Positions 15,530 to 24,105 of a stretch of DNA of 37,906 nt are shown here, piece by piece. The stretch covers positions 1 through 37,906 of the forward strand of contig JAISDP010000138.1 in the NCBI GenBank assembly GCA_031264715.1. The letters run 5' to 3'. Source of the DNA: Bacteroidales bacterium. GTDB lineage: Bacteria > Bacteroidota > Bacteroidia > Bacteroidales > UBA4181. The notes beneath the pieces were generated by a model. The model was given only the letters and a program-made list of their open reading frames with translations, did not search any database and was not told the DNA's origin. Within the stretch, counting starts at the first letter, position 1, and each line of letters starts with the position of its first letter. Both the position numbers and the translations under genes were made by a program.

Positions 15530-17428
15530 TTAATAACCGGGCGCCTGCCGCAAATTGGGATTGATATCCATCTGCACCTGAGGAACAGGCCACACATACA
15601 TTTTTTTGTTAAAAAACCTGTTTTTGTAGAAGGTACGCTTGTAAAAAGCGCTCGGATCGTTTTCGTTATCGCTTTTTGTACCATAGAAACGCATTCCGAA
15701 CAATCGTGTGTTCAGGTATTCCTCTCCGAGCTTCCAGCGTCGCAAATCATTGAAACGTATTCCTTCACAGTTAAATTCTACCCGTCTTTCCTGCTGAATG
15801 GCCGCTCTCATCTCATCCTGCGACAAACCGGATACTAAATCGGGAATACCGGCTCTTTCCCTGACCAGGTTTACATATTGATATACATCGGCATTCGGGG
15901 TATCATAGTATTCGTTAAGGGCTTCAGCGTAACTCAAATAAGCTTCCGCCAAGCGATAAAGAATACCCGGCTGGTATGTACGCCTGTTCTCCCTCGGAAA
16001 GGTTTCCAGTTTGATGCGTTTCCGAACATTGTAACCGTTTTGCGGAGCATCAAAAGACTGTTGGGTATCCGCTCCGCCCTGATAGAAATCAACTCTCCGG
16101 TTAGCCACGCCGAGCCATGCTTCATTGAATATTACGGAAACATAGAAACGGGGTTCGCGGTTGCAATACATATTGTAGGTATTGGGCAGGGTAACCTCTC
16201 CTACGATAGCCCCTCCCCCGTTCCATTTCGTATTTCTTTGTTCAACATCAGCGGAGAATCCTTTTTCTACATATCCCGATTCAGGATTAATGATTGGAGA
16301 GCCGTCAGCATTATAGCCTGTGATGGGCGCAATACCGTTCTTCATGTAAAAAGCGTCAACCAGTTCCTGCGTAACGCCCATCCCCGAGTTCCCGCCAATG
16401 CCTCTGGGCAGGTGATGGTTTTGAAAATTTCCCCAATCTTCGTTTGCGACATTCCTGCCGAAAAGAATCTCTTTATTGCCTTCATGAAAGAGTTTCAACG
16501 ACATGTTGTAATACGACATGAACGGGTCAATGGAATTGTCGTTATTATATTCCTTATACAGTGCGTACTCGCCGGCATGAGCCGCGTCTATCAGTTCCTT
16601 ATGGGCGTCGGCGGCTCTTTTCCACTTTTCGCGGTCGAAACCGGCTTTGAAAAGGTTCACTTCGTCGGCATTTTTCCAGTCTTTAAGGTCCTGATTCCCG
16701 TTAAACAGGGGGCTTGCGGCAAACAACAGGGTTCTCGCCCTGACAGCCAACGCCATTACGCTTGTGGCCCTGCTCCAGTTGGAATTATCGGCATACACGG
16801 CCGGGAGATAGTTGGATATTTCCTTCAATTCCGTATCCACCCAGTCCACAATTTCATCGTAAGGCGTCTGAGTGGTCAATAATTCGGACGCAGAAGCATT
16901 AACATCATAAAGAACGCCCGGACTAAACGGGAACGGACCGTATATTTCCAGCATCAGCGAATAATAGTAAGCGATCAGAAATCTCACTTCATATTTCATC
17001 TGCGCTACATATTCTTCAGTCAGGCCTATCGATGGAATAACACGTACTTCTTTCAGAAAGATCAGCCCGGTACGGATTCTTCTCGGGAGTTGGAGCCAGT
17101 AATACGGATTCCATCCCGAAGCGGGATTCCAATTTGCGGTGGTATAGTTATACACATTTTCCCATCCAAACTGCATCCATTCCTGCGGGATGGTCATATC
17201 ATCGCCCATGATGTTATACCCCTGGTCCTTAAAATAGCCCCACATCGGGCTCGGTATCGAAGAATAAACGCTTGCCAGCCAGTCTTCCGTCCGAATCTTA
17301 TCGGTGAAAATCATTTCCATAGTCAACTGGTCGTCCGGCATTTTGTCCAAATAATCGGCACAGCCTGTAATATTCGGCAATATAAGTGCAGCTAATATTA
17401 CTTTTATCAATATTTTTTTCATTTTCAT
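15530..17428 (-). CDS. SusD/RagB family surface glycan-binding lipoprotein (pair 1)
   Basis: The start at 17428 (MKMKKILIKVILAALILPN) gives 632 residues with a lipobox ending ITGC. An in-frame ATG at 17458 overlaps the susC end and is rejected. The family opening CADYLDKMPDDQLTMEMIF is followed by LTEEYVAQMKYEVRFLIAYYYSLMLEIYG, the C-terminal YRLAEAYLSYAEALNEYY, and ERRVEFNCEGIRFNDLRRWK; it ends in VPQVQMDINPNLRQAPGY. It would form the lid of the first SusC and present oligosaccharides. It has little obvious similarity to the second SusD beyond family motifs, so the two pairs are not a recent duplication. Confidence 0.93.
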   Translation of the reverse strand: MKMKKILIKVILAALILPNITGCADYLDKMPDDQLTMEMIFTDKIRTEDWLASVYSSIPSPMWGYFKDQGYNIMGDDMTIPQEWMQFGWENVYNYTTANWNPASGWNPYYWLQLPRRIRTGLIFLKEVRVIPSIGLTEEYVAQMKYEVRFLIAYYYSLMLEIYGPFPFSPGVLYDVNASASELLTTQTPYDEIVDWVDTELKEISNYLPAVYADNSNWSRATSVMALAVRARTLLFAASPLFNGNQDLKDWKNADEVNLFKAGFDREKWKRAADAHKELIDAAHAGEYALYKEYNNDNSIDPFMSYYNMSLKLFHEGNKEILFGRNVANEDWGNFQNHHLPRGIGGNSGMGVTQELVDAFYMKNGIAPITGYNADGSPIINPESGYVEKGFSADVEQRNTKWNGGGAIVGEVTLPNTYNMYCNREPRFYVSVIFNEAWLGVANRRVDFYQGGADTQQSFDAPQNGYNVRKRIKLETFPRENRRTYQPGILYRLAEAYLSYAEALNEYYDTPNADVYQYVNLVRERAGIPDLVSGLSQDEMRAAIQQERRVEFNCEGIRFNDLRRWKLGEEYLNTRLFGMRFYGTKSDNENDPSAFYKRTFYKNRFFNKKMYVWPVPQVQMDINPNLRQAPGY

Positions 17429-17438
17429 TTCTATTTTT

Positions 17439-20400
17439 TCAGTTATTAAAATTGACATTCAATCCTATTGAGAAAGATTTCATTTGCGGATATCTTAACC
17501 CGTCGGAGGTTTCCAGTTCGGGATCCCACATTTTGAATTTTGAAAAAGTCAATACATTGGCGCCTCTTACAAAGATCCTGCAATCGCGGATACCTATTTT
17601 GGCAGTCCACTTGCCAGGGAATGTATAACCCAATTCGACGTTTTTCAACCGCAAAAAACTCATGTCTTGCAGCCACCATGTTGACGCCTGTGTGTTATTT
17701 GAGACGGTCATGTCGCCTAACCTGGGCCAGAATACATTCTGACTTGGATTTTCAGGCGTCCAGCGGTCATCCACATTGTACCAGATATTCCCTGCACCCT
17801 GTACCGATCCGGGCAACCAGTTTTCGCCGCCCAGCAAGCGATATGCTTTTCCGGCGCCCTGAAAGAAGACCCCGAAATCAACCGCTTTGTACTTTACATT
17901 AACTCCAAAACCGTAAATAATTTCAGGTATGACCGTTCCGCCTATGGATGTTTGGTCATTGATATCAATGGAGCCGCTATTGTCCATATCGCGGTATTTA
18001 ATATCACCGGGTCTCAAATTGGTCACTTCGCTGTAATTTTGAATCGGAATACCATCTTTCAGCGCTCCATTTACAAAATCGTCCTCGGTGAACAGTCCTT
18101 CGGCAATCAAACCAAATATTTGCCCAATAGGTTTCCCCGTTTGCGCACGGTACGTACCCACTTTTCCAAGCGGTTCATCCAGTTCGGTTATTTTATTGCG
18201 TGCGTATGTATAATTTGCCATTACGGAAACGAACCAGTCGTCATTGATTTGTTTGTTCGCGTTCAGCGACATGTCAATACCCCTGTTTTCGACTTTGCCG
18301 AAATTAGCCCAAGGCGCCCTGATGAAACCTGCAGAACCCGGAAGATTCGTCCTTTCAAGGAAAATATCCCTTCGTTTTTCCATGAATATGTCTACGGTAT
18401 AATTAACGGCATTATTCCAAAGCCCGATGTCCATCCCCAGGTTTGATTTTGCGGATGTTTCCCAAGTCAAATCGGGTATAGCGATTTCACCTTCGGCTCT
18501 TCCCAGCCTGTACACATAAGGAGTTGCAGAACCCCAGTCGACGCTTCCCAGGCTGGCTATTGTAGCAAGGTACGCAAACCGCCGTCTGACAGAGCCATCC
18601 GGGTTGCGACCTATCTCGCTGTTACCGGCTTCACCCCATGAACCTCTTATTTTCAGGTTGGAGACAACCGGTTTAAGCGGTTCCATGAAACTTTCCTGGG
18701 ACACCACCCAACCTGCCGCTACGGCAGGAAAAAATCCGTAACGTTTTCCCTTGGCAAAGTTTTCCGATCCGTTGTAGCCGAAATTAAATTCAGCCACATA
18801 TTTCCTGTCATACGAATAGGACAGACGTCCGGCAAATCCCTGAGTCCTGAAAGGCTGTGCGGATCCGTTGTCGAAACTTCTCTGGTTGTACAGCGCCATT
18901 GCGTTGATAGCGTGTACCGAGTAAAATGTCCTGTCGTAAGCAAACATCCCTTCAAGATAAACGCTTTGGTCGCCCCAGTTAGCGCCAACGGAGTGTCCCA
19001 GAAACTGTTCCCCATTTGCCTGGATGTTCAGTATCAGGTCGCCGTTTTCATCACGTGCTGTAGCGGGAATGTAATAATCCGGATTTTTGGATCTTGTTAC
19101 CCAGTTGCCTGAAAATCTATCAAACGAAAAGGTAAGTTTTGCACTTAATCCGGGCGTTACAAATTTCAAATCCTGTTCCAGGGCAGTCAATGATTCTATT
19201 TTGCTGTTATTCATCCGTTCATACCCTCTCTGGGTAGCCCATGCATATGGATTTTCCTTGGCAAATACGCGGGGGATACTCCCATCCGAATAAACCGGAG
19301 GATGAATATAAGGCGGAATCCTCATTGCCTGGAAGAAGATACCCAAATTGGTTTCGTCATTTCCCGGAGGGGCGTTTTTCGTTTGCAGGAAGCCTCCGAG
19401 GTTCACTCTCAAAAGCGTTGTGGATGTAACATTTACATCAACATTGGTACGCACGGTATACCTGTTCACTTTCAGTGACGAATCCCATTCCTGGTTGGGG
19501 TCTACTTCAGTGATCCCGTCTTCGTGGAAATATCCCAATACCATTGAATAGCGAAGGAAATCGTTTCCCCCGTTGACACTGAGGTTGGCCTTCGTACCTT
19601 TGGAATAATCTTTTGATACCACATCCCACCAGTCTACGTCGGGATAAAGTTCAGGATCGGTTTGATATTTGTAGTTCAACAGCGTAGCCTCATCAATAAA
19701 CGGAGCTCTACCGCTGTCAAGATACATTTCGTTCATCAATTCCAGATACTTCACACTTCCGACATAGTCCGGTATTTTGATGGGCGTGCTGACCGACTGT
19801 TCAATACGGAAATTCACCTGCGGCTTGCCGATATTTCCTCTTTTGGTATTGATCATGATTACCCCGTTAGCGCCTCTCACTCCGTAAACAGCGCTTGCAG
19901 CCGCATCTTTCAATACCGAAAATGATGCAATTTCTTCCGGATCAAGGTCGTGTAAGGACCTTTCGATACCATCCACCAAAACAAGGGGAGTTGCGACCGA
20001 ATTGAAGGTGCTGATACCCCTGATCCAGAAATCGGAGTTGTTGAACCACGGGTTACCGCTACGCTGTACCGCAATCACGCCGGAAACCATGCCCGCCAAA
20101 TTATTACTCAGCGACCGGCTTGGCGATCTCTGCAAAAGTTCCGGAGAAATACTGGAAATGGAACCCACAACAGAGGCTTTTTTCTGGGTGCCGAATCCAA
20201 CAACTACAACCTCGTCCAGCATTTCCAGGTTTTCATCAAGGGTTACGTCTATAATGCCCTCTTTCTTGACTTCTACTTCTTTCGCTTTGAATCCTACGTA
20301 TGAAAAATTCAGGACAGGATTCTCTGTCGTCAGCCGCAACACATAGGTTCCGTTCACATCTGTTACGGTTCCGTTCAATGTATTGGCTTCTACCACATTT

Positions 20401-20534
20401 ACACCAACAAGCAATTCGCCGTTGATGTCCATTACACGTCCCGTAACCTGCTTTTGCTGTGCCTGACAGACATTAAAACAAGCTGAGACACCTAAAAACA
20501 GCAAGGTCAATAAAATTTTGATATTATTTTTCAT
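17439..20534 (-). CDS. SusC/RagA TonB-linked outer-membrane transporter (pair 1)
   Basis: This 1031-residue protein has a signal peptide ending near NVCQAQ. A carboxypeptidase-regulatory-like domain (VTGRVMDINGELLVGVNVVE) comes next. The classic SusC plug segments DEVVVVGFGTQKKASVVGSI and AAASAVYGVRGANGVIMINT follow, and a long beta-barrel ends in SFSIGLNVNFNN. It imports glycan fragments with TonB/ExbBD energy. It begins a block of susC-susD-surface lipoprotein after a 319-bp gap that probably contains its own promoter or leader. It is the first of two SusC proteins in the locus. Confidence 0.95.
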   Translation of the reverse strand: MKNNIKILLTLLFLGVSACFNVCQAQQKQVTGRVMDINGELLVGVNVVEANTLNGTVTDVNGTYVLRLTTENPVLNFSYVGFKAKEVEVKKEGIIDVTLDENLEMLDEVVVVGFGTQKKASVVGSISSISPELLQRSPSRSLSNNLAGMVSGVIAVQRSGNPWFNNSDFWIRGISTFNSVATPLVLVDGIERSLHDLDPEEIASFSVLKDAAASAVYGVRGANGVIMINTKRGNIGKPQVNFRIEQSVSTPIKIPDYVGSVKYLELMNEMYLDSGRAPFIDEATLLNYKYQTDPELYPDVDWWDVVSKDYSKGTKANLSVNGGNDFLRYSMVLGYFHEDGITEVDPNQEWDSSLKVNRYTVRTNVDVNVTSTTLLRVNLGGFLQTKNAPPGNDETNLGIFFQAMRIPPYIHPPVYSDGSIPRVFAKENPYAWATQRGYERMNNSKIESLTALEQDLKFVTPGLSAKLTFSFDRFSGNWVTRSKNPDYYIPATARDENGDLILNIQANGEQFLGHSVGANWGDQSVYLEGMFAYDRTFYSVHAINAMALYNQRSFDNGSAQPFRTQGFAGRLSYSYDRKYVAEFNFGYNGSENFAKGKRYGFFPAVAAGWVVSQESFMEPLKPVVSNLKIRGSWGEAGNSEIGRNPDGSVRRRFAYLATIASLGSVDWGSATPYVYRLGRAEGEIAIPDLTWETSAKSNLGMDIGLWNNAVNYTVDIFMEKRRDIFLERTNLPGSAGFIRAPWANFGKVENRGIDMSLNANKQINDDWFVSVMANYTYARNKITELDEPLGKVGTYRAQTGKPIGQIFGLIAEGLFTEDDFVNGALKDGIPIQNYSEVTNLRPGDIKYRDMDNSGSIDINDQTSIGGTVIPEIIYGFGVNVKYKAVDFGVFFQGAGKAYRLLGGENWLPGSVQGAGNIWYNVDDRWTPENPSQNVFWPRLGDMTVSNNTQASTWWLQDMSFLRLKNVELGYTFPGKWTAKIGIRDCRIFVRGANVLTFSKFKMWDPELETSDGLRYPQMKSFSIGLNVNFNN

Positions 20535-20853
20535 TTGATCAAGTTTTAAGGTTAAGAATTTTAAAAAATTTTATTCATTTGTTTATTATTATTTCAATGA
20601 TCTTTTTATTTGAAATATCATGTTTAGAGTTTTAACAGGCTTTAGCCTTTTTTCAGAAGGTTTTAGCCTGTATACGGACGTTTGGTCCGTGTCGCCTTTT
20701 AGAACCCGTAACATTATCACTGGTTCGTTAAAAATTAAGTGACAATATTACCGGGATTCAAATCATTATACACTGCGCGTGCGCGCGCGATTATATTGTG
20801 TGTCGCGGGTACATTATACTTTTTCCATATTTATTGTTTTAAATGATTATTGA
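20535..20853 (-). promoter_or_regulatory. Leader region of the first susC with hairpins
   Basis: This 319-bp gap is the largest inside the locus and holds no convincing gene. It contains a 6-bp stem ACGGAC/GTCCGT at 20674-20690 and a 6-bp stem CAGGCT/AGCCTG at 20636-20670 with extra inner pairing. It also has a 16-bp alternating purine-pyrimidine run (TGCGCGTGCGCGCGCG) at 20774-20789. On the minus strand the order is GC run, first stem, second stem, then an AT-rich stretch before the susC start. A promoter with a structured 5' leader is likely, but I find no clean TAnnTTTG box. Confidence 0.4.
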
Positions 20854-22794
20854 TTATTGTTTTTCAAGTATGATTCGGTCAAAATGGAATTTTGAACCCA
20901 GACCGGTTTTTTTGAATCGTATGGTAATGGAATTTGTATGGCGGGTAATATTGATCATCCCGATTTCCTTTCGTTCCATGAAAATTTCATCCTTGCTGTT
21001 CACATCCTGCCAGTCGGAGATCATTTTTTGGCGGTTCCATACCGAAAAGGCTCCTCCGTCGGGTGTTTTGAAGTAGGATAACTTCAATTTGTACATTCCT
21101 TCGGGAATATCGTCCAGCATGATGCGAACCATCGATTCGCCATTGGTGGCGGCGATCAATCTCCCCCTGTTTTCGATCGTTCCGTCCCAACCAATCGACA
21201 GATTCATTAACTGCGGGAAAAATACATGCGTTGTCGGAGCATAAACCGTGCGCAGTTTTTCGACAGGCTCGACCACGCTACCCGAAGGCTCAACGCCGTA
21301 ATAAAAAGCCACGGAGGTATAATCAACGGGGAAACGGTTCTTTTCGGGCCCGTGCTCCATGGTAAACAGCAGATCGTTCTCAAATGTCAGCTTGTCGGTC
21401 ATGTAAAAACGGTAGCCTCCTGTCCGGCACATTTGCAGGGAATAATCGAGCGAGCCATGTATCGGGAGGCTTACGCCCCTGTCCCACCGGTCGAGCAAAG
21501 CATACCAGCCCCCGTTGTAGAGGTCTTCGGAGCCTGTTCCGTGCATCCTCATCTTTCCGTCTACCGCTATGGAATCATCGCCTTCGAAAAAAAGCGTCAT
21601 GCCGGGAATCAAGCCCTGTGCCTGATGTACTATGCCCACAAAATGTCCCTTACCCGATGTTTTTGCCATTAAATAAGGCTCAAATTCTTCAGGTTCGATC
21701 TCGCGACGCCAAATGGTATATAAACGCCCCTCTTTGTCGGGATTTTGCGCTACATCGGAATAATAGACTCTGGTTTTCAATTCTACCTTAGGCTGGTCTT
21801 CTGCACGTTTCGCATAAGTAAACTTCAAATCGGCCTTTTTCCCGAAAGGCATCGGCAGGTACGAATAATTGACGCCCCGGCTGTTTCCGGCAAGAATACT
21901 TTGCATGGCAGGCTTCCCGAACGCATACCCGAAAAAATCGGCGGCAGGACTGTTGATCGCCGGAGCATTGTCATCGTCCCAATACGCCTGCAATAAAATA
22001 TCCCTGTTGTTCCCCGACAAGGCTTCCCCACAATCGATCTCCATCCCTAAAATACGTCCGCCGCTGCTGCGCGAGAAAAAAGGAACAGACTCTCCGGGAG
22101 ACAAAACGATCGTTTTGGTTTCCGTTTTAACATCCGGCGCAAAATTTTGCGGTATAGTTAAAGGATTAACTTGCCGTTGCCAAAAAACACAAGCGGCAGC
22201 TAAAGACGATTTTTGTGCTTCCGTCCAGTTCATCGAGAAAGATTCAACATTCGTTTTGGCAGGATACGTACGGTACTGTATCTGGTGAAATTCGATTTTC
22301 GGGCCAACATACATGATCTTGCACGATTTTTTGTACTGAATCGGGATGTAACAGTAATATCCCCCCACCTCATTGCCGCAAACAGGATTCACAAAAGGAT
22401 ATACTTTCCCCGAAAACAGGTCGATAAACGGGATGCTGATCCGGGGCGTCTTTTCACCGTCAATGTAAAATTGTATGGTATCCCTTGCAGGAGTGGGCGT
22501 CCAAATGCGATTAACGACCCCGGGCCCTTTCAAATCGGCAAGAACCAGTTTATTGCCTTCTTTCCGTATATACGAATATTTACCGGAGAAACCGTCGTCA
22601 TTGCCTCCCGTCCGGTCATAGCTCGACATCTGTTCAACGATTCCCTGACGGTATCCGGACAATAATTCGGGACGAAACAATTGTTCCAGTTCCGATTCCA
22701 TTGTAATACTGTTGTCTTTTCTGGTTTGAGCTGTCAACAAAAGCGAATGCGACAAAAGAACAACAATGGGTACGATATAAAATGATTTTTTCAT
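20854..22794 (-). CDS. GH172 (DUF2961) with extra domains, probable exo-D-arabinofuranosidase
   Basis: The start at 22794 (MKKSFYIVPIVVLLSHSLLLTAQ) gives 646 residues with a signal peptide; earlier ATGs overlap the preceding gene. The DUF2961 core shows MSSYDRTGGNDDG, KGPGVVNRIWTP, LQAYWDDDNAPAINSPAADFFG and MPFGKKADLKF. The glutamate pair is E404 in FFEGDDS and E423 in GTGSEDLYN, 19 residues apart instead of the 21 in the compact paralogue. An insertion of about 100 residues divides the two halves of the core. About 110 C-terminal residues (from NLSIGWDGTIENRGRL) form a beta-sandwich that may bind carbohydrate. It is probably a periplasmic enzyme with different linkage or chain-end preference from the compact GH172. 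The family is clear; the substrate is inferred. Confidence 0.85.
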   Translation of the reverse strand: MKKSFYIVPIVVLLSHSLLLTAQTRKDNSITMESELEQLFRPELLSGYRQGIVEQMSSYDRTGGNDDGFSGKYSYIRKEGNKLVLADLKGPGVVNRIWTPTPARDTIQFYIDGEKTPRISIPFIDLFSGKVYPFVNPVCGNEVGGYYCYIPIQYKKSCKIMYVGPKIEFHQIQYRTYPAKTNVESFSMNWTEAQKSSLAAACVFWQRQVNPLTIPQNFAPDVKTETKTIVLSPGESVPFFSRSSGGRILGMEIDCGEALSGNNRDILLQAYWDDDNAPAINSPAADFFGYAFGKPAMQSILAGNSRGVNYSYLPMPFGKKADLKFTYAKRAEDQPKVELKTRVYYSDVAQNPDKEGRLYTIWRREIEPEEFEPYLMAKTSGKGHFVGIVHQAQGLIPGMTLFFEGDDSIAVDGKMRMHGTGSEDLYNGGWYALLDRWDRGVSLPIHGSLDYSLQMCRTGGYRFYMTDKLTFENDLLFTMEHGPEKNRFPVDYTSVAFYYGVEPSGSVVEPVEKLRTVYAPTTHVFFPQLMNLSIGWDGTIENRGRLIAATNGESMVRIMLDDIPEGMYKLKLSYFKTPDGGAFSVWNRQKMISDWQDVNSKDEIFMERKEIGMINITRHTNSITIRFKKTGLGSKFHFDRIILEKQ

Positions 22795-22828
22795 TTTGAT
22801 ATGCATTAATTTTGTGTCCACCTCCAAG

Positions 22829-24052
22829 TTAAAAAACTGCTTTAGTGAGCGAAATCCCGAACAGTTTTTCGGCAATCGGATTCAAATCATTCTCTTCTCC
22901 CACAAAATGAAAGACGGTATGACGATGGCTCAACGATTCGGCGGATTTCAGGAATGCGGCGGGCGATACGCTCTCTACTTCGAGGAAAGGCCCCATGATG
23001 CTGCCGTCTTCTAACGGCCCGTCGTTATAGGCATTCATAGCATCGCCCAACAACGGATCTTTCGCGGGATTCCATTCCTGATTCAAATAAGTGGCATTTT
23101 TATCCACATCGAAGACAGTAACAGTCAATCGCCCGGAATCGGGATCGTAATTACCCGCGATGGCTTTGACCCTTTTGCCGTTCATCCCCATCTTGCTCCT
23201 GTATTTCCCGTCGGTTTTCAGATAGAGCATGCCGTCTTTTATTTTTAACCTGTCGGCCGGTATTTCACCGAAATAATCGGTAGTGGCGATTTTTCCCAAT
23301 CCGGCCTCATCGCCTTCGTTAAACGGGATGAATGTAAATGCCCTGGGAGCGGGGATAAACATGTCGAGTATCCAGATGCAGATGGTTCCCGTTTCGGTGT
23401 TCCATTCAAAATCGTTCAGGTTCGTGATCTGATGATCCGTTACGTATGCCACGGCGTTGATTTTATCGCTCAGGCCGATTCCCAATATGCCTGTTATTTG
23501 ACTGTTGTCAATCAGTTCGATTTTCCTGTCCACATTCAGTTTTAATTGATACCCCCTGTAATTGGTCACCGTCATTTCCTTTTTCAGGACGGCCTGTTTT
23601 TCATTGGAAGAAACAACATCCCAAGGCTCAATGTCAATGGGCTTCGGAGTGTGCCAATTGTCATACGCCTGTTCCTGTCCCTTTTCAAAATAAATCGAAT
23701 ACTGCCCGCCTTCAGGACCCAGCCAGAAGCGATTTTCGCCGCCATACCCGTTCATGTGCTCATCAATGACATTGGAATTGAGCACATCGTGATTGACAAA
23801 CCCCAGACTGTTTCCATCCGGTCCATTGGCGGTACTCGTAAACACTTTTGCCTGGTATTTGGGGGAAACAATCACTTCCGCCCCATTACCTCCCTTCAGG
23901 ACAATCAAGCTACTGTCTTTCTCTTTCAGAAATTGAAGGTCATAACCATAGGCGCCTTTTCGGTAAAAATACATACTTTTCTTTTTAGAATTGTTACAAT
24001 TTAATAATGTCAACACAAACAAAGCGGTTAACAAAACAGTGATCCTTTTCAT
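22829..24052 (-). CDS. DUF6786-like lipoprotein, aldose-mutarotase-like fold
   Basis: This 407-residue protein has a lipoprotein signal ending in LLNC. The body is beta-rich: GGNGAEVIVSPKYQAKVFTS, EHMNGYGGENRFWLGPEGG, SNEKQAVLKKEMTVTNYRG, then EWNTETGTICIWILDMF and a C-terminal VESVSPAAFLKSAESLSHRH. The GGENRFWLGPEGG and ESxSPA...SHRH blocks suggest the galactose-mutarotase-like superfamily; I believe it corresponds to DUF6786, recalled and not verified. It lies between the GH116-like and two-domain GH172 genes with short gaps (53 and 34 bp), so it belongs to the same unit. It may be an uncharacterised sugar-binding or sugar-modifying enzyme. I cannot assign a reaction. Confidence 0.6.
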   Translation of the reverse strand: MKRITVLLTALFVLTLLNCNNSKKKSMYFYRKGAYGYDLQFLKEKDSSLIVLKGGNGAEVIVSPKYQAKVFTSTANGPDGNSLGFVNHDVLNSNVIDEHMNGYGGENRFWLGPEGGQYSIYFEKGQEQAYDNWHTPKPIDIEPWDVVSSNEKQAVLKKEMTVTNYRGYQLKLNVDRKIELIDNSQITGILGIGLSDKINAVAYVTDHQITNLNDFEWNTETGTICIWILDMFIPAPRAFTFIPFNEGDEAGLGKIATTDYFGEIPADRLKIKDGMLYLKTDGKYRSKMGMNGKRVKAIAGNYDPDSGRLTVTVFDVDKNATYLNQEWNPAKDPLLGDAMNAYNDGPLEDGSIMGPFLEVESVSPAAFLKSAESLSHRHTVFHFVGEENDLNPIAEKLFGISLTKAVF

Positions 24053-24105
24053 ACCTTAAATAAATAATAATTTTAAACATTTTAAATTATCCGGTTAAAC
24101 ATTGT

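Noticed and set aside
11416..22794. Interpretation as a fructan or difructose-anhydride locus based on GH172
   Set aside because: There are no GH32 enzymes or fructokinase, and the isomerase and GH183-type protein fit D-arabinose better; still possible for one GH172.
24087..24098. TTATCCGGTTAA as a further LacI operator
   Set aside because: It has a CCGG centre and departs from the TTAA-W-CG-W-TTAA pattern at several positions; kept only as a weak relative.
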